Shown: positions 24,631 through 33,301, numbered from the stretch's first letter. The stretch is 64,000 bases of DNA from Streptomyces eurythermus (GCF_014649115.1 NZ_BMSK01000007.1:310525-374524), one strand, 5' to 3'. A program made the numbers and translations. The notes: generated by a model from the letters alone, not told the origin.

Positions 24631-26778
24631 TCATGAACCGCCCGGCAGCAGGCCGGCCGCCCGCGCCCACCGGTACTTGGCGCCGAGCACGGCCACCGGC
24701 TTCTCGGTCGTGTACGGATACGCCACGACCCCCCGCTCGAACAGGTACCGGCAGGCCTCCTCGACCTCCACGTCACCGGCGAGGGAGGCCACCACCGGCT
24801 TCTCGACGCCGCGTTCGCGGAACTCGGCCACCACGCGCGCGGTCAGCTCCGCGAACACCATCGGCGGGGTGACGATGGTGTGCCAGTAGCCAAGCACCAG
24901 CGCGTGCACGCGCGGGTCCGCGAGTCCCAGCCGGATCGTCGCCTCGTACGTCGCCGGCGGCTCGCCCCCGGTGATGTCGACCGGGTTGCCGGCCGCGCCG
25001 AACGGCGGGATGAACCGGCGGAACGCCTCGTCCAGGTCGGGCGGGATCTCCATCAGCGACAGCCCGTTGTCCGCCACCGCGTCCGACAGCAGCACCCCGC
25101 TGCCGCCCGCGCCGGTGATGATGACGACGTTGTCGCCTTGCGGGGCGGGCAGGACCGGCAACGCGCGCGCGTACTCCAGCAGGTCCTCCAGGCCCGGCGC
25201 CCGGATCACCCCGGCCTGCCGGAGGATGTCGTCGTAGACCGCGTCGTCGCCCGCGAGCGCCCCGGTGTGCGAGCCGGCCGCCCGCGCGCCCGCCGCCGTA
25301 CGGCCCGCCTTCAGCACCACCACCGGCTTCCTCGGCACGACCTCGCGGGCCGCCGCCACGAACGCCCGCCCGTCCTTGAGGTCCTCCAGGTGCATGGCGA
25401 CGCACTCGGTGTGCGGATCCTCGCCGAACCAGGTCAGCAGGTCGTCCTCGTCCAGGTCGGCCTTGTTGCCGAGGCCGACGATCGCCGAGACGCCCGTCCG
25501 CGTGGAGCGCGCGAAGCCGAGGACGGCCATGCCGATGCCACCGGACTGCGAGGTCAGCGCCACCGGGCCCTTGACGTCGTACGGCGTGCAGAACGTGGCG
25601 CACAGGTCCTGCCAGGTGGAGTAGTAGCCGTAGATGTTCGGGCCGAGCAGGCGTACGCCGTACCGCTCGGCGATCTCCACCAGCTCCGCCTGGAGCGCGT
25701 GTTCGCCGGTCTCCGCGAACCCGGACGGGATGAGCACGGCGTTGGGGATGCCCTTCCGCCCCACCTCCTCCAGCGCGGCGGCCACGAACCGGGCCGGGAT
25801 GGCGAAGACGGCAACGTCCACCTCGCCGGGCACGTCGGCGACGCTCTTGTACGCCTTGCGGCCCAGGATGTCGTCGGCCCGGGGATTCACCGGGTGGATG
25901 TCACCGGCGAACCCGCCGTCGAGGAGATTGCGCAGGACCGAATTGCCGATCTTCCCGGGCTCGTTGGAGGCACCGATCACGGCGATCGAGTGCGGCCGCA
26001 TCAGCCGGCGCATCGAGGCGAGGATCTCCTCGCGGCCGTACGTCCGCCGTGGGGCCGGCCGCTGCTCGGCGAGGATGATCCGGATGTCGGCGGCGACCGC
26101 GCCCCGGTCCGTGGCGATCACCGGATTGAGGTCCACCTCCCCGATCTCGGGGAAGTCCGCGACCAGTTGAGACACTCGCCGGATCTGCTCGGCCACCGCC
26201 CACCGGTCCACCCCGGGCCGGCCGCGCACCCCGCGCAGGACCTGGGCCGCCCGGATGGAGTCGAGCATCGACAACGCCTCGTCGGCGGAGACCGGAGCGA
26301 GGCGGAACGTCACATCCCTCAGCACCTCCACCAGCACCCCGCCCAGCCCGAACGCCACCACCTTCCCGAAGGCCGGATCGGTGACCGCGCCGACGATGAC
26401 CTCCTGGCCCGCCGGCAGCAACTCCTGTACCAGCACGCCCTCGATACGGGCCCCGGCGTCGTAGGCGCGCGCGTTGCCGACGATCTCGTGGAACGCGGCC
26501 CGCACCCGGTCCGCGCCCGCCACCCCCACGACGACCCCGCCGGCCTCGGTCTTGTGCAGGATGTCCGGCGAGACGATCTTCAGCACCACCGGCCCGCCCA
26601 GCCGAGCCGCCGCGGCCACCGCCTCGTCCACGTCCCTGGCCAGTTCCTCGCCCGGCACCGCGATCCCGTAGGCGTCGGCGACCACCCTGCCCTCGGGCGC
26701 GGTCAGCGCGGTACGGCCCTCGGCCCGCACCGACTCCAGCAGCGCCCGCACCCGGGCCACCCGCTCCTCGTCCCGCAC
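24631..26778 (-). CDS. Acetate--CoA ligase family protein (ADP-forming acyl-CoA synthetase, fused subunits)
   Basis: Predicted to interconvert an acyl-CoA and a free acid with ATP. An ATP-grasp domain comes first (residues 1-235; VVLKIVSPDILHKTEAGGV). A CoA-binding Rossmann domain follows (from about 262; SIAVIGASNEPGKIGN), then the succinyl-CoA-ligase-like domains. The phosphorylatable His is probably in GSHTGALAGDD. The GTG start at 26778 directly follows the frc stop (TGA then GTG), so translation is coupled. It may supply oxalyl-CoA or formyl-CoA to prime the Frc/Oxc cycle. That role is inference from position. Confidence 0.87.
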   Translation of the reverse strand: MRDEERVARVRALLESVRAEGRTALTAPEGRVVADAYGIAVPGEELARDVDEAVAAAARLGGPVVLKIVSPDILHKTEAGGVVVGVAGADRVRAAFHEIVGNARAYDAGARIEGVLVQELLPAGQEVIVGAVTDPAFGKVVAFGLGGVLVEVLRDVTFRLAPVSADEALSMLDSIRAAQVLRGVRGRPGVDRWAVAEQIRRVSQLVADFPEIGEVDLNPVIATDRGAVAADIRIILAEQRPAPRRTYGREEILASMRRLMRPHSIAVIGASNEPGKIGNSVLRNLLDGGFAGDIHPVNPRADDILGRKAYKSVADVPGEVDVAVFAIPARFVAAALEEVGRKGIPNAVLIPSGFAETGEHALQAELVEIAERYGVRLLGPNIYGYYSTWQDLCATFCTPYDVKGPVALTSQSGGIGMAVLGFARSTRTGVSAIVGLGNKADLDEDDLLTWFGEDPHTECVAMHLEDLKDGRAFVAAAREVVPRKPVVVLKAGRTAAGARAAGSHTGALAGDDAVYDDILRQAGVIRAPGLEDLLEYARALPVLPAPQGDNVVIITGAGGSGVLLSDAVADNGLSLMEIPPDLDEAFRRFIPPFGAAGNPVDITGGEPPATYEATIRLGLADPRVHALVLGYWHTIVTPPMVFAELTARVVAEFRERGVEKPVVASLAGDVEVEEACRYLFERGVVAYPYTTEKPVAVLGAKYRWARAAGLLPGGS

Positions 26779-28011
26779 TCAGATCACCCCGTCCGACTTC
26801 AGCAGCCGCAACTCTTCCTCGCCGAGGCCCAGTTCACCGGCGTAGACCTCTTCGTTGTGCTCGCCGAGCAGGGGCGAGGCGGTCACCTCCACGGGGGACT
26901 CGGAGAGCTTGATCGGGCTGCCGACGGTGACGAACTCGCCGCGCTCGGGGTGCGGGACGCGGACCACCATGCCGTCGGCGGCCAGCGAGGCGTCCTCGAT
27001 GATCTCCTTGGTGGACAGGATCGGCCCGCACGGGATGTCGTGCGCGGTCAGCCGCTCCAGCACCTCCCACTTGGGCAGCGTGGCCGACCACTCCTCGATC
27101 AGCTGGAACATCTTGTTCAGCTTCGGCAGCCGGGCCTCCGGCGTGGCCCACTCGGGGTCGTCGGCGAGCTCGGGCCGGCCGATGAGCCCGGTGATCGGCC
27201 GCCAGCCGACGGGCTGCACGATGACGTACACATAGTCGTTCGGGCCGCCCGGCGCGCACTTGACCGCCCAGCCCGGCTGCCCGCCGCCGGAGGCGTTCCC
27301 CGAGCGGGGGACCTCCTCGCCGAAGTCCTCGTTGGGGTATTCGGCCAGCGGCCCGTGCGCCAGCCGCTGCTGGTCGCGCAGCTTCACCCGGCACAGATTG
27401 AGCACGGCGTGCTGCATGGCCACGTCGACCCGCTGCCCGCGCCCGGTGCGCTCCCGCTGGAACAGGGCCGCGAGGATCCCGGCGACGGCGTGCACCCCCG
27501 TCCCCGAGTCCCCGATCTGGGCCCCCGTCGCCAGCGGCGGCCCGTCCTCGAAACCGGTGGTCGCCATCGACCCGCCCATGGCCTGCGCGACGACCTCGTA
27601 GGCCTTGAACCGGGTGTACGGGCCGTCCCCGAACCCCTTGATGGAGGCGTAGACGATCCGCGGGTTGATCTCCCGGACGCGTTCCCAGCCGAAGCCCATC
27701 CGGTCGACGGCGCCCGGCCCGAAGTTCTCGACCATGACGTCCGAGCGGCGGATCAGCTCGGTGAGGATCTCCTTGCCGCGCTCGGTCTTGGTGTTCAGCG
27801 TGATGCTGCGCTTGTTGCAGTTGAGCATCGTGAAGTACAGCGAGTCGGCGTCCGGCAGGTCCCGCAGCTGCCTGCGGGTGATGTCACCGGTCGGCGCCTC
27901 CAGCTTGACGACGTCCGCGCCGAGCCAGGCCAGCAGCTGGGTGGCGGACGGCCCGGACTGGACGTGGGTCATGTCGAGGACGCGAATGCCCTCGAGAGCC
28001 TTGGCGGTCAT
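26779..28011 (-). CDS. frc: Formyl-CoA:oxalate CoA-transferase
   Basis: Class III CoA-transferase (CaiB/BaiF family) of 410 residues that moves CoA from formyl-CoA to oxalate, giving oxalyl-CoA and formate. Family marks are LDMTHVQSGPSATQLLAWLG, ENFGPGAVDRMG and the catalytic Asp in QIGDSGTG. A Gly-rich loop (ASGGGQPGWAVKC) matches the glycine loop of characterised Frc enzymes. The ATG at 28011 lies 11 bases after the oxc stop with GAGGTG in the gap. Coupling on both sides makes oxc-frc-ligase one translation unit. Confidence 0.95.
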   Translation of the reverse strand: MTAKALEGIRVLDMTHVQSGPSATQLLAWLGADVVKLEAPTGDITRRQLRDLPDADSLYFTMLNCNKRSITLNTKTERGKEILTELIRRSDVMVENFGPGAVDRMGFGWERVREINPRIVYASIKGFGDGPYTRFKAYEVVAQAMGGSMATTGFEDGPPLATGAQIGDSGTGVHAVAGILAALFQRERTGRGQRVDVAMQHAVLNLCRVKLRDQQRLAHGPLAEYPNEDFGEEVPRSGNASGGGQPGWAVKCAPGGPNDYVYVIVQPVGWRPITGLIGRPELADDPEWATPEARLPKLNKMFQLIEEWSATLPKWEVLERLTAHDIPCGPILSTKEIIEDASLAADGMVVRVPHPERGEFVTVGSPIKLSESPVEVTASPLLGEHNEEVYAGELGLGEEELRLLKSDGVI

Positions 28012-28022
28012 GGCCGTTCACC

Positions 28023-29720
28023 TCACTTGTACATCGTCTGGTTCATGGTTCCGGGGGCGTACGCGTCCGGGTCGACCCAGACGTTGATCAGCGACGGCTT
28101 GCCGGACTCGCGGGCCCGGCGCAGGGCGGGGCCGATGTCGGCCGGGTCGCGGACCTCCTCGCCGTAACCGCCCAGGATCCGCGCGAACTGGTCGTACGGC
28201 ACGTCGCCGAGGGTGTTGCCGACCCGCTCGCGGTCCTTGCCGTACTTGGCGGCCTGGCCGTAACGGATCTGGTTCATGGAGGAGTTGTTGCCGACGATGC
28301 CGACGAACGGGAGGTCGTAGCGGACGAGGGTCTCGAAGTCCCAGCCGGTCAGCGAGAAGGCGCCGTCGCCGAAGAGCGCGACCACCTCCTTGTCCGGGCG
28401 GGCCTGCTTGGCGGCGAGCACGAAGGGGATGCCGACGCCGAGGGTGCCGAGCGGGCCCGGGTCCATCCAGTGGCCGGGCGACTTGGGCTGGACTACCTGC
28501 CCGGAGAAGGTGACGATGTCGCCGCCGTCGCCGATGTAGACCGAGTCCTCGGTGAGGAAGTCGTTGATCTCGCTGACCAGCCGGTACGGGTGGATGGGCG
28601 AGGCGTCGGACCTGAGCTGCGGCAGCCGCTTGCCGAGGGCCGCCTGCTCGGCCGCGCGCAGCTCGTCCAGCCACTCCTTGCGCCGCACGGCCCCGCCGTC
28701 GGTCCGCCCGGACGCGGCCTGGGTGACGGCCCTCAGCACCAGTCCGGCGTCGCCGACGATCCCGAGGCCGATGTCGCGGTTCTTGCCCACCGTCCGGTAG
28801 TCGAGGTCGATCTGCACGACCGTGGCGGTGGGGGAGAGGCGCCTGCCGTAGCCCATGCGGAAGTCGAACGGGGTGCCGACGATCACGATGACGTCGGCGT
28901 GCGAGAAGGCGTACCGGCGGGAGAGCTGGAAGTGGTGCGGGTCGCCGGGCGGCAGGGTGCCGCGCCCGGCGCCGTTCATGTACGCCGGGATGTTCAGGGT
29001 GCGCACCAGCTCGACGGCGGCCTCGGTGCCGCGGGTCGTCCACACCTGGCTGCCCAGCAGGATGGCGGGTTTGCGGGCGTGCACCAGCAGGTCGGCGAGC
29101 CGTTCGACCGCCTCCGGGTCGCCGGCCGAGCGGGTGGAGGCCCGGTAGGCGCCGGCCCGTGGCACCCGGGCCGTCTCACGGGGCACCTTGGCGTCCAGGA
29201 CGTCCCGGGGGATCTCCAGGAAGGAGGGGCCGGGGGCGCCGTGGTAGCACTCGCGGAAGGCCATCGACACCATGTCCGCGGCGCGGGTGGTGTCCGGCAC
29301 GGTCGCCGCGAACTTGGTGATCGGCGTCATCATGTCGACGTGCGGCAGGTCCTGGAGGGACCCCATCCTGTGCTGGCTGAGCGCACCCTGGCCGCCGATC
29401 AGCAGCATCGGGGACTCGGCGCGGAAGGCGTTGGCGACCCCGGTGACGGCGTCGGTCGTGCCGGGGCCGGCGGTGACCACGGCGCAGCCCGGTTTGCCGG
29501 TGATCCGGGCGTACCCGTCGGCGGCGTGCGCGGCGACCTGCTCGTGACGTACGTCGACGACCTCTATCCCCTCGTCCACGCAGCCGTCGTAGATGTCGAT
29601 GATGTGGCCGCCGCACAGGGTGTAGACGCGGTCGACCCCTTCGGCCTTCAGCGCCTTGGCGACGAGGTGGCCGCCGGAGATCAGGTCCGGGGCGGGGTGG
29701 GCGTCCTGGGATTGGGGCAT
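28023..29720 (-). CDS. oxc: Oxalyl-CoA decarboxylase (ThDP-dependent)
   Basis: Decarboxylates oxalyl-CoA to formyl-CoA and CO2 in the cytosol, which regenerates the Frc substrate. It is a 565-residue ThDP enzyme. The N-terminal pyrimidine domain has LCGGHIIDIYDG and the glutamate in VDVRHEQVAAHAADGYAR. The C-terminal diphosphate motif runs from GDGAFSLTGWDFETL to NNSSMNQ. I chose the ATG at 29720 (MPQSQDAHPAP), which follows GGGAGAGGAC. An upstream in-frame ATG lies within the operator region. It heads the oxalate operon. Confidence 0.95.
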   Translation of the reverse strand: MPQSQDAHPAPDLISGGHLVAKALKAEGVDRVYTLCGGHIIDIYDGCVDEGIEVVDVRHEQVAAHAADGYARITGKPGCAVVTAGPGTTDAVTGVANAFRAESPMLLIGGQGALSQHRMGSLQDLPHVDMMTPITKFAATVPDTTRAADMVSMAFRECYHGAPGPSFLEIPRDVLDAKVPRETARVPRAGAYRASTRSAGDPEAVERLADLLVHARKPAILLGSQVWTTRGTEAAVELVRTLNIPAYMNGAGRGTLPPGDPHHFQLSRRYAFSHADVIVIVGTPFDFRMGYGRRLSPTATVVQIDLDYRTVGKNRDIGLGIVGDAGLVLRAVTQAASGRTDGGAVRRKEWLDELRAAEQAALGKRLPQLRSDASPIHPYRLVSEINDFLTEDSVYIGDGGDIVTFSGQVVQPKSPGHWMDPGPLGTLGVGIPFVLAAKQARPDKEVVALFGDGAFSLTGWDFETLVRYDLPFVGIVGNNSSMNQIRYGQAAKYGKDRERVGNTLGDVPYDQFARILGGYGEEVRDPADIGPALRRARESGKPSLINVWVDPDAYAPGTMNQTMYK

Positions 29721-29747
29721 GGCGAGGTCCTCTCCCTTGCCGAGGTG

Positions 29748-29785
29748 CATACAGAACATTGCATACAGTCGACGAATACTGTATG
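29748..29785. promoter_or_regulatory. CATACAG half-sites upstream of oxc (candidate GntR operator)
   Basis: CATACAG occurs directly at 29748-29754 and 29762-29768, and inverted (CTGTATG) at 29779-29785. The last two form the inverted repeat ATACAGT/ACTGTAT with an 8-base spacer. They start 28 bases upstream of the oxc start codon. A FadR-type dimer, such as the clustered GntR protein, is the likely ligand. Confidence 0.6.
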
Positions 29786-30039
29786 GACTCGTTATCCCTC
29801 ATCCGGCGAGCGGTGTCCAGGGGGCGCAGGCACTTTCGGCCACCACGCTCGACGGATTCCGGCCCGTCACGCAGCGTGCACTCGCTCTTACCGACCGTGC
29901 GAGGCGGACGTGCCGTGCAGGTGGGAGCGTCTCCGGCTGTCGCCCCGCGGCGAATACGCAGGTGAAACGCACTCCGAAACCTTGGTATTGTTGTCCATGT
30001 CGCCGCGGGGAACACGCCCCGCAAGGCGGCAGACACCTG
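29786..30039. other. Spacer between the oxalate operon and tRNA-Leu
   Basis: No gene is supported here. The oxc promoter is probably at the left side of this stretch and the tRNA promoter at the right, near the relatively AT-rich 29975-29998. I see no other structure. Confidence 0.4.
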
Positions 30040-30127
30040 GTCCGGGTGGCGGAATGGCAGACGCGCTAGCTTGAGGTGCTAGTGCCCTTTATCGGGCGTG
30101 GGGGTTCAAGTCCCCCCTCGGACACCA
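30040..30127 (+). tRNA. tRNA-Leu(GAG)
   Basis: A complete cloverleaf can be drawn. The acceptor arms GTCCGGG/CTCGGAC pair with one G-U. The anticodon stem CTAGC/GCTAG holds the loop TTGAGGT with anticodon GAG. A long variable arm (GCCC TTTAT-type GGGC) is typical of Leu, and the T-arm is GGGGG-TTCAAGT-CCCCC. Discriminator A is at 30124 and CCA is encoded at 30125-30127. The 3' part from 30104 belongs to the att repeat of the integrated element, so everything after 30125 is element DNA. Confidence 0.96.
30104..30125 (+). repeat. attL core (22-bp direct repeat)
   Basis: Identical to 41339-41360. It covers the T-arm, the 3' acceptor strand and the discriminator of tRNA-Leu plus one following base. 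Confidence 0.93.
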
Positions 30128-30134
30128 GCTGAGA

Positions 30135-30157
30135 CCCCTGTTGATCAGGGGTTTTCT
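30135..30157 (+). terminator. Element-supplied terminator for tRNA-Leu
   Basis: CCCCTG-TTGAT-CAGGGG followed by TTTTCT forms an intrinsic terminator 8 bases after the tRNA CCA. It is element DNA and replaces the chromosomal terminator displaced to 41369. Confidence 0.75.
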
Positions 30158-30176
30158 GCTTTCCAGGACTGTGGCG

Positions 30177-30219
30177 TGACCAACCACGTGACCAACAGCC
30201 TGGCGTATCCCCAGGTCAG
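30177..30219 (+). repeat. Left arm-type integrase/excisionase sites
   Basis: TGACCAAC occurs at 30177 and 30189 (the second extended to TGACCAACAGC), followed by GGCGTATCCCCAGGTCAG at 30202-30219. The same three blocks in the same order and orientation occur at the right end (41200-41308). They lie beside attL and are best read as integrase arm sites. Confidence 0.75.
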
Positions 30220-31487
30220 ACCAGGGATGACAGGCCGAGTCGGCCAGCACCGGAGGCGGCCAGTCGGCGCGCTCCGTCCTTACGAGAGTGGCCGTACCGG
30301 GCCATCGTGTAGCCCGGCGAGTGGTGCCGGACGTTGGCGGAGACCTCTACGGGGTTCTCCCCGGCCTCCAGATCGTTCGTGACCTTGCTGTGCCTCCAGT
30401 CGTGAATCCGGAAGTCCTCCGGCAGGTGCAGACGGTTCCGCAGGGTGCGCCACCGAGCAGACACCTTCTCCGGGTCTTGCGGGCCGCCTGCCTCGCCCCG
30501 GTAGAGCTTGAAGCCGTCCCGAGCGAACACCAGGTCGTGATCCACCCAGGCGGAGCCGAGACGCGCCCTCTCGGCGTCCTGGCGCTGCTTCTGCCACTTC
30601 AGGACATTCATCACGGACTGATCCACATAGATCACCGCGTTGTCGTCGCCGTCCTTGGTCAGCTTCCGCAGCCGGTAGGTGTTGCCTTCCTCGACCACGA
30701 CCCAGCCCAGTTCGATGGCTCCCTCATCCCAGTGGATCAGAGACCACTTCATCCCCAGAGCCTCACTGCGCCGCACACCGGTAGCGGCGTAGACGGTCCA
30801 CAGCGGAGCATCCCGAAGACAGTGATGGGTCAGACCGCTGTCACAGGCCCGGTTACCGCACGGCTGCCACACGGTTTCCAGGAAACGGGCCGTCTGGCCG
30901 TCGTCCAGGGTCGGGTACTTCTGCTCCTGGGCCCGTATCTGCCGGGCTGTGGGCGGGTGCGCCGTTGCAGCCGGGTTGGCCGGGATCAGCTTGGGCACAG
31001 CGGCCCCGAGAGCGCCGGAGAGGATGTTGTGTATGTGCCGGACGCTCTTGGCCCCGAGCGGCTTGCCCTTGTTGGTCGGGCACGGAGCCGTCTCCAGCAG
31101 CCGGTACAGATCATCAAGTGTGTCGTCGGTGACCTCGCACAGCTTCACGCTGCCGATGTGCGGCTTGATGTGCAGACGGATCTTCGTCTCGTACCCGGCC
31201 ACGGTCGTTCCCTCCTTCCGATGGTTCGCCAGCCACTTGTCGAGCCAGTCACCCAGCTTCATGTCAGAGCGGGCCGCGATCTTGCCCGCCTCGTAGTTGC
31301 TGTGCCACTCCCGCAGCGCCTTTTCTGCTGCGGTCTTGGTCGGGTAGTCCCGGCCGATCCAGTAACGGATCTTCTTGCCCTGCGCCTTGTCGAAGTGGAG
31401 CGGGGTGCGCACACCCCAGGTGTTCGGTCTGCCCTTGCGCGGGATCTCCACCGGAGTCCCCCCGAGCCCGTTACCGCGCTTTGTCAC
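30216..31487 (-). CDS. int: Tyrosine recombinase (site-specific integrase)
   Basis: Integrates and excises the element at tRNA-Leu. It has 423 residues: an N-terminal arm-binding region (NTWGVRTPLHF, KIRYWIGRDYPTKTAAEKAL), a SAM-like core-binding domain (about 75-170) and a catalytic domain. Catalytic residues are Arg in ATGVRRSEALG (near 239), His and Arg in IHDWRHS (near 361), His in VRHHSPG and the nucleophile Tyr in ARYGHS (near 396). The GTG at 31487 lies 17 bases after the stop of the upstream repressor-like gene, so the two are probably co-transcribed. Its 3' end nearly touches the left arm sites. Confidence 0.96.
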   Translation of the reverse strand: MTKRGNGLGGTPVEIPRKGRPNTWGVRTPLHFDKAQGKKIRYWIGRDYPTKTAAEKALREWHSNYEAGKIAARSDMKLGDWLDKWLANHRKEGTTVAGYETKIRLHIKPHIGSVKLCEVTDDTLDDLYRLLETAPCPTNKGKPLGAKSVRHIHNILSGALGAAVPKLIPANPAATAHPPTARQIRAQEQKYPTLDDGQTARFLETVWQPCGNRACDSGLTHHCLRDAPLWTVYAATGVRRSEALGMKWSLIHWDEGAIELGWVVVEEGNTYRLRKLTKDGDDNAVIYVDQSVMNVLKWQKQRQDAERARLGSAWVDHDLVFARDGFKLYRGEAGGPQDPEKVSARWRTLRNRLHLPEDFRIHDWRHSKVTNDLEAGENPVEVSANVRHHSPGYTMARYGHSRKDGARRLAASGAGRLGLSSLV

Positions 31488-31504
31488 GTGGGTGGGTTGC
31501 CCTT

Positions 31505-32056
31505 CTAGTTGTTGCCCATGAGGTGATCGGTGATCTTGTCGAGGTATTCGCCTGTCGTGATCTCCCTTGCCTTGGCAGTGAGCTGCCCCCCGGCCTTGCC
31601 GGGAACGGTGGTCAGCAGGTCCCGTTTGCGGGCCTCCTTGAGGTGGCCTCGGATCGTCTCGGGACGCTTGTGGGTTAGTTCGGCCAGGTGCGCCGTGACG
31701 TTGGGCACGGCCCGTGCAACGGCCCGGACGTAGGACTCGGCCAGGAACGCCAGGTAGGCATCCGAGATGCCCTCAGAGCCCAGCAGCCACCGAAGAGCCT
31801 CCGCCTCTGTGTCCTGCGCGACCTGCTGCTGAGGGTCGGCCGGCCGGGCGGCGCGGAACTGGTCGCCCGCCTTCTTGAAGTCGACCTGCCGCAGCACCGT
31901 GGACGACACGCCGCCCTGCGTGGAAGCCGGATCGGCGTCCGGATGCGGGGTGATCAGCACACGCGTAGGGCCGCTGGCCGGGTCGGCGTCGGCCGCCCAG
32001 CGCATGAGCACTCGCCACGGCCCTACGTCCTGCGTGATCTCGATGTATTCACTCAC
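31505..32056 (-). CDS. Putative winged-helix repressor-like protein of the element
   Basis: A 183-residue protein I do not recognise by name. The C-terminal half (VTAHLAELTHKRPETIRGHL, then KEARKRDLL and GGQLTAKAREIT) reads as a winged helix-turn-helix with a glycine-rich wing. The N-terminal half is a beta-rich segment rich in Asp and Pro. The GTG at 32056 (VSEYIEITQDVG) follows a GAGGGT site. It is upstream of the integrase on the same strand and divergent from the excisionase. That is the position of a lysogeny repressor or integrase regulator. Confidence 0.6.
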   Translation of the reverse strand: MSEYIEITQDVGPWRVLMRWAADADPASGPTRVLITPHPDADPASTQGGVSSTVLRQVDFKKAGDQFRAARPADPQQQVAQDTEAEALRWLLGSEGISDAYLAFLAESYVRAVARAVPNVTAHLAELTHKRPETIRGHLKEARKRDLLTTVPGKAGGQLTAKAREITTGEYLDKITDHLMGNN

Positions 32057-32068
32057 ACCCTCACCATA

Positions 32069-32081
32069 CCACCCCGGGTGG
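32069..32081. promoter_or_regulatory. Candidate switch operator between the repressor-like gene and xis
   Basis: CCACCCCGGGTGG is a perfect 13-bp palindrome, 12 bases upstream of the repressor-like start. It lies just ahead of the rightward xis promoter. Confidence 0.45.
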
Positions 32082-32093
32082 ACACACCTAGGT

Positions 32094-32122
32094 TTGACAA
32101 GGTGGGTGGAGCGGCGTACATC
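32094..32122 (+). promoter_or_regulatory. Predicted rightward promoter for xis and the replication-like gene
   Basis: TTGACA at 32094-32099 is followed after 17 bases by TACATC at 32117-32122. The -35 box is a perfect consensus and the -10 box is moderate. The xis start is 63 bases downstream. Confidence 0.5.
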
Positions 32123-32184
32123 TGAAAGTAGGGCCGGACAGGAACGGGCGGAGCCCACCGCCCACCGGCCAGCAAGGAGAGGCG

Positions 32185-32361
32185 TTGACCAAGCTCAAGC
32201 TGATGACCGTTGACGATGTCGCCGACTACCTGAGCAAGCCCCGCTCTTGGGTGTACGGGAACTGGAGGGCCGAACAGATCCCGTTCCGCAAGGTGGGTCA
32301 GTCACTTCGGTGCCGCCCTTCGGATCTGGATCGCTGGCTGGATGAGCAGGGAGCGGAGTGA
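32185..32361 (+). CDS. xis: Excisionase-like small HTH protein
   Basis: A 58-residue protein with a MerR-like winged helix of the excisionase type. The order is MTVDDVADYLSKPRSWVYGN (recognition helix), then RAEQIPFRKVGQSLRCRPSD (wing) and LDRWLDEQGAE. The TTG start at 32185 follows AAGGAGAGG. Its stop overlaps the next start by 4 bases (GTGA). It is divergent from the integrase module, as in many actinobacterial elements. It probably directs excision and may help regulate the switch. Confidence 0.85.
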   Translation: MTKLKLMTVDDVADYLSKPRSWVYGNWRAEQIPFRKVGQSLRCRPSDLDRWLDEQGAE

Positions 32362-32966
32362 CCGAGGTCTATCCGCGTCGCCTGGTCGCTGCGACTCATG
32401 ATGTGAAGACCGAGTGGACCCGAGCCCTTTTCGATGCCTTCGGGCCGGGTGGCCTACTGGCGCGAAAGGCATCCGAGTTCGGGCGTGAACATCTGCTGTG
32501 GGCCCTGGCCCAGCTTCGGCATACGAACGGCCGTACCGGCCTGATGTTCACCGGGGATACGACGATCGCGGATGAGCTGGGCTACAACACAAACGACCAC
32601 CCGGGGAAGAGGTGCCGGGACGTTCTGACGCGGTTCGGGTTCTTCACCCAGCAGGGCAAGCAGCGGCGGGCGGCGAAGCTCCGCCTGTCGGTGCCCCTGG
32701 AGTTGCTGGACGATGAGGAGATCTACCCTGCGCTGGCGAACTCCGTGGATGCTGAGGTCATCACCGTGGCCGACACCATGCCGAGCAAGCCGAGGAAGAA
32801 GGCAGCGCCGAAAAACGGAGCGTCACGGCCGGCTGAACCCTCCGAGACGGGAAGCGTCGAGGCCTGCCCGGCTCACCTCGGAGGCGACTGCCCTGACCCC
32901 ACAGACCCGTTCAGCGCAGCACCACCCTGGGGCTCGGGGGTTTGTCGGATCGCCCTTGGCGTCTAG
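32358..32966 (+). CDS. Putative replication-initiation-like protein of the element
   Basis: A 202-residue protein coupled to xis by a GTGA overlap. The N-terminal part (WTRALFDAFGPGG, FGREHLLWALAQLRHTNGRTG) and a helix-turn-helix-like segment (DTTIADELGYNTNDHPGKRC) suggest a DNA-binding winged helix. The tail is Pro/Lys-rich and disordered. Its place after xis is where actinobacterial elements often carry a replication or activator gene. The function is inference. A GTAG-rich tract and a terminator follow it. Confidence 0.55.
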   Translation: MTEVYPRRLVAATHDVKTEWTRALFDAFGPGGLLARKASEFGREHLLWALAQLRHTNGRTGLMFTGDTTIADELGYNTNDHPGKRCRDVLTRFGFFTQQGKQRRAAKLRLSVPLELLDDEEIYPALANSVDAEVITVADTMPSKPRKKAAPKNGASRPAEPSETGSVEACPAHLGGDCPDPTDPFSAAPPWGSGVCRIALGV

Positions 32967-33048
32967 TGCTCCCATTTTCCCGTTCAACCGGGGACTTAGT
33001 TAGTAGTTGGTAGTACGTAGCTCATAGAGCGTAGGTAGTAGTGAGTAG

Positions 33049-33075
33049 GGGCCCCTCCGCCGGGGCCCTCTCTCA
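33049..33075 (+). terminator. Terminator after the replication-like gene
   Basis: GGGCCCC-TCCGCC-GGGGCCC is a perfect 7-bp hairpin followed by a pyrimidine-rich tail (TCTCTCATTT). Confidence 0.6.
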
Positions 33076-33270
33076 TTTCCTCTCAGATGCAGGACCTTTG
33101 GAGTCCTGAGTCAGCCAAGGCGAGTGGAGTTAGGCAACTGGTTGCCAACGACACACAGGAGGAGCCCATACCTCCTGGCGAGGGAGTACATACCCGAGCC
33201 AACTTGTCCCCGCGGTCCCCGGCGTGATTTGTAACTCACTTCCTGCCAGCAGTGTCCCAGACCGGATGCT

Positions 33271-33301
33271 TTGACACCGACATCATTAGTGAGAGTAGGT
33301 C
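33271..33301 (+). promoter_or_regulatory. Predicted promoter for the structural module
   Basis: TTGACA at 33271 is followed after 19 bases by TAGGTC. The first 17-bp repeat fills the spacer, so a regulator binding the repeat could control it. Confidence 0.4.

Noticed and set aside
32996..33048. CRISPR array in the GTAG-rich tract
   Set aside because: The words are only 4-8 bases long and irregular, with no repeat-spacer structure and no cas genes.
33087..33227. 46-codon ORF in the centre of the element
   Set aside because: It has no ribosome-binding site and sits between terminators, and the codon use is not convincing.
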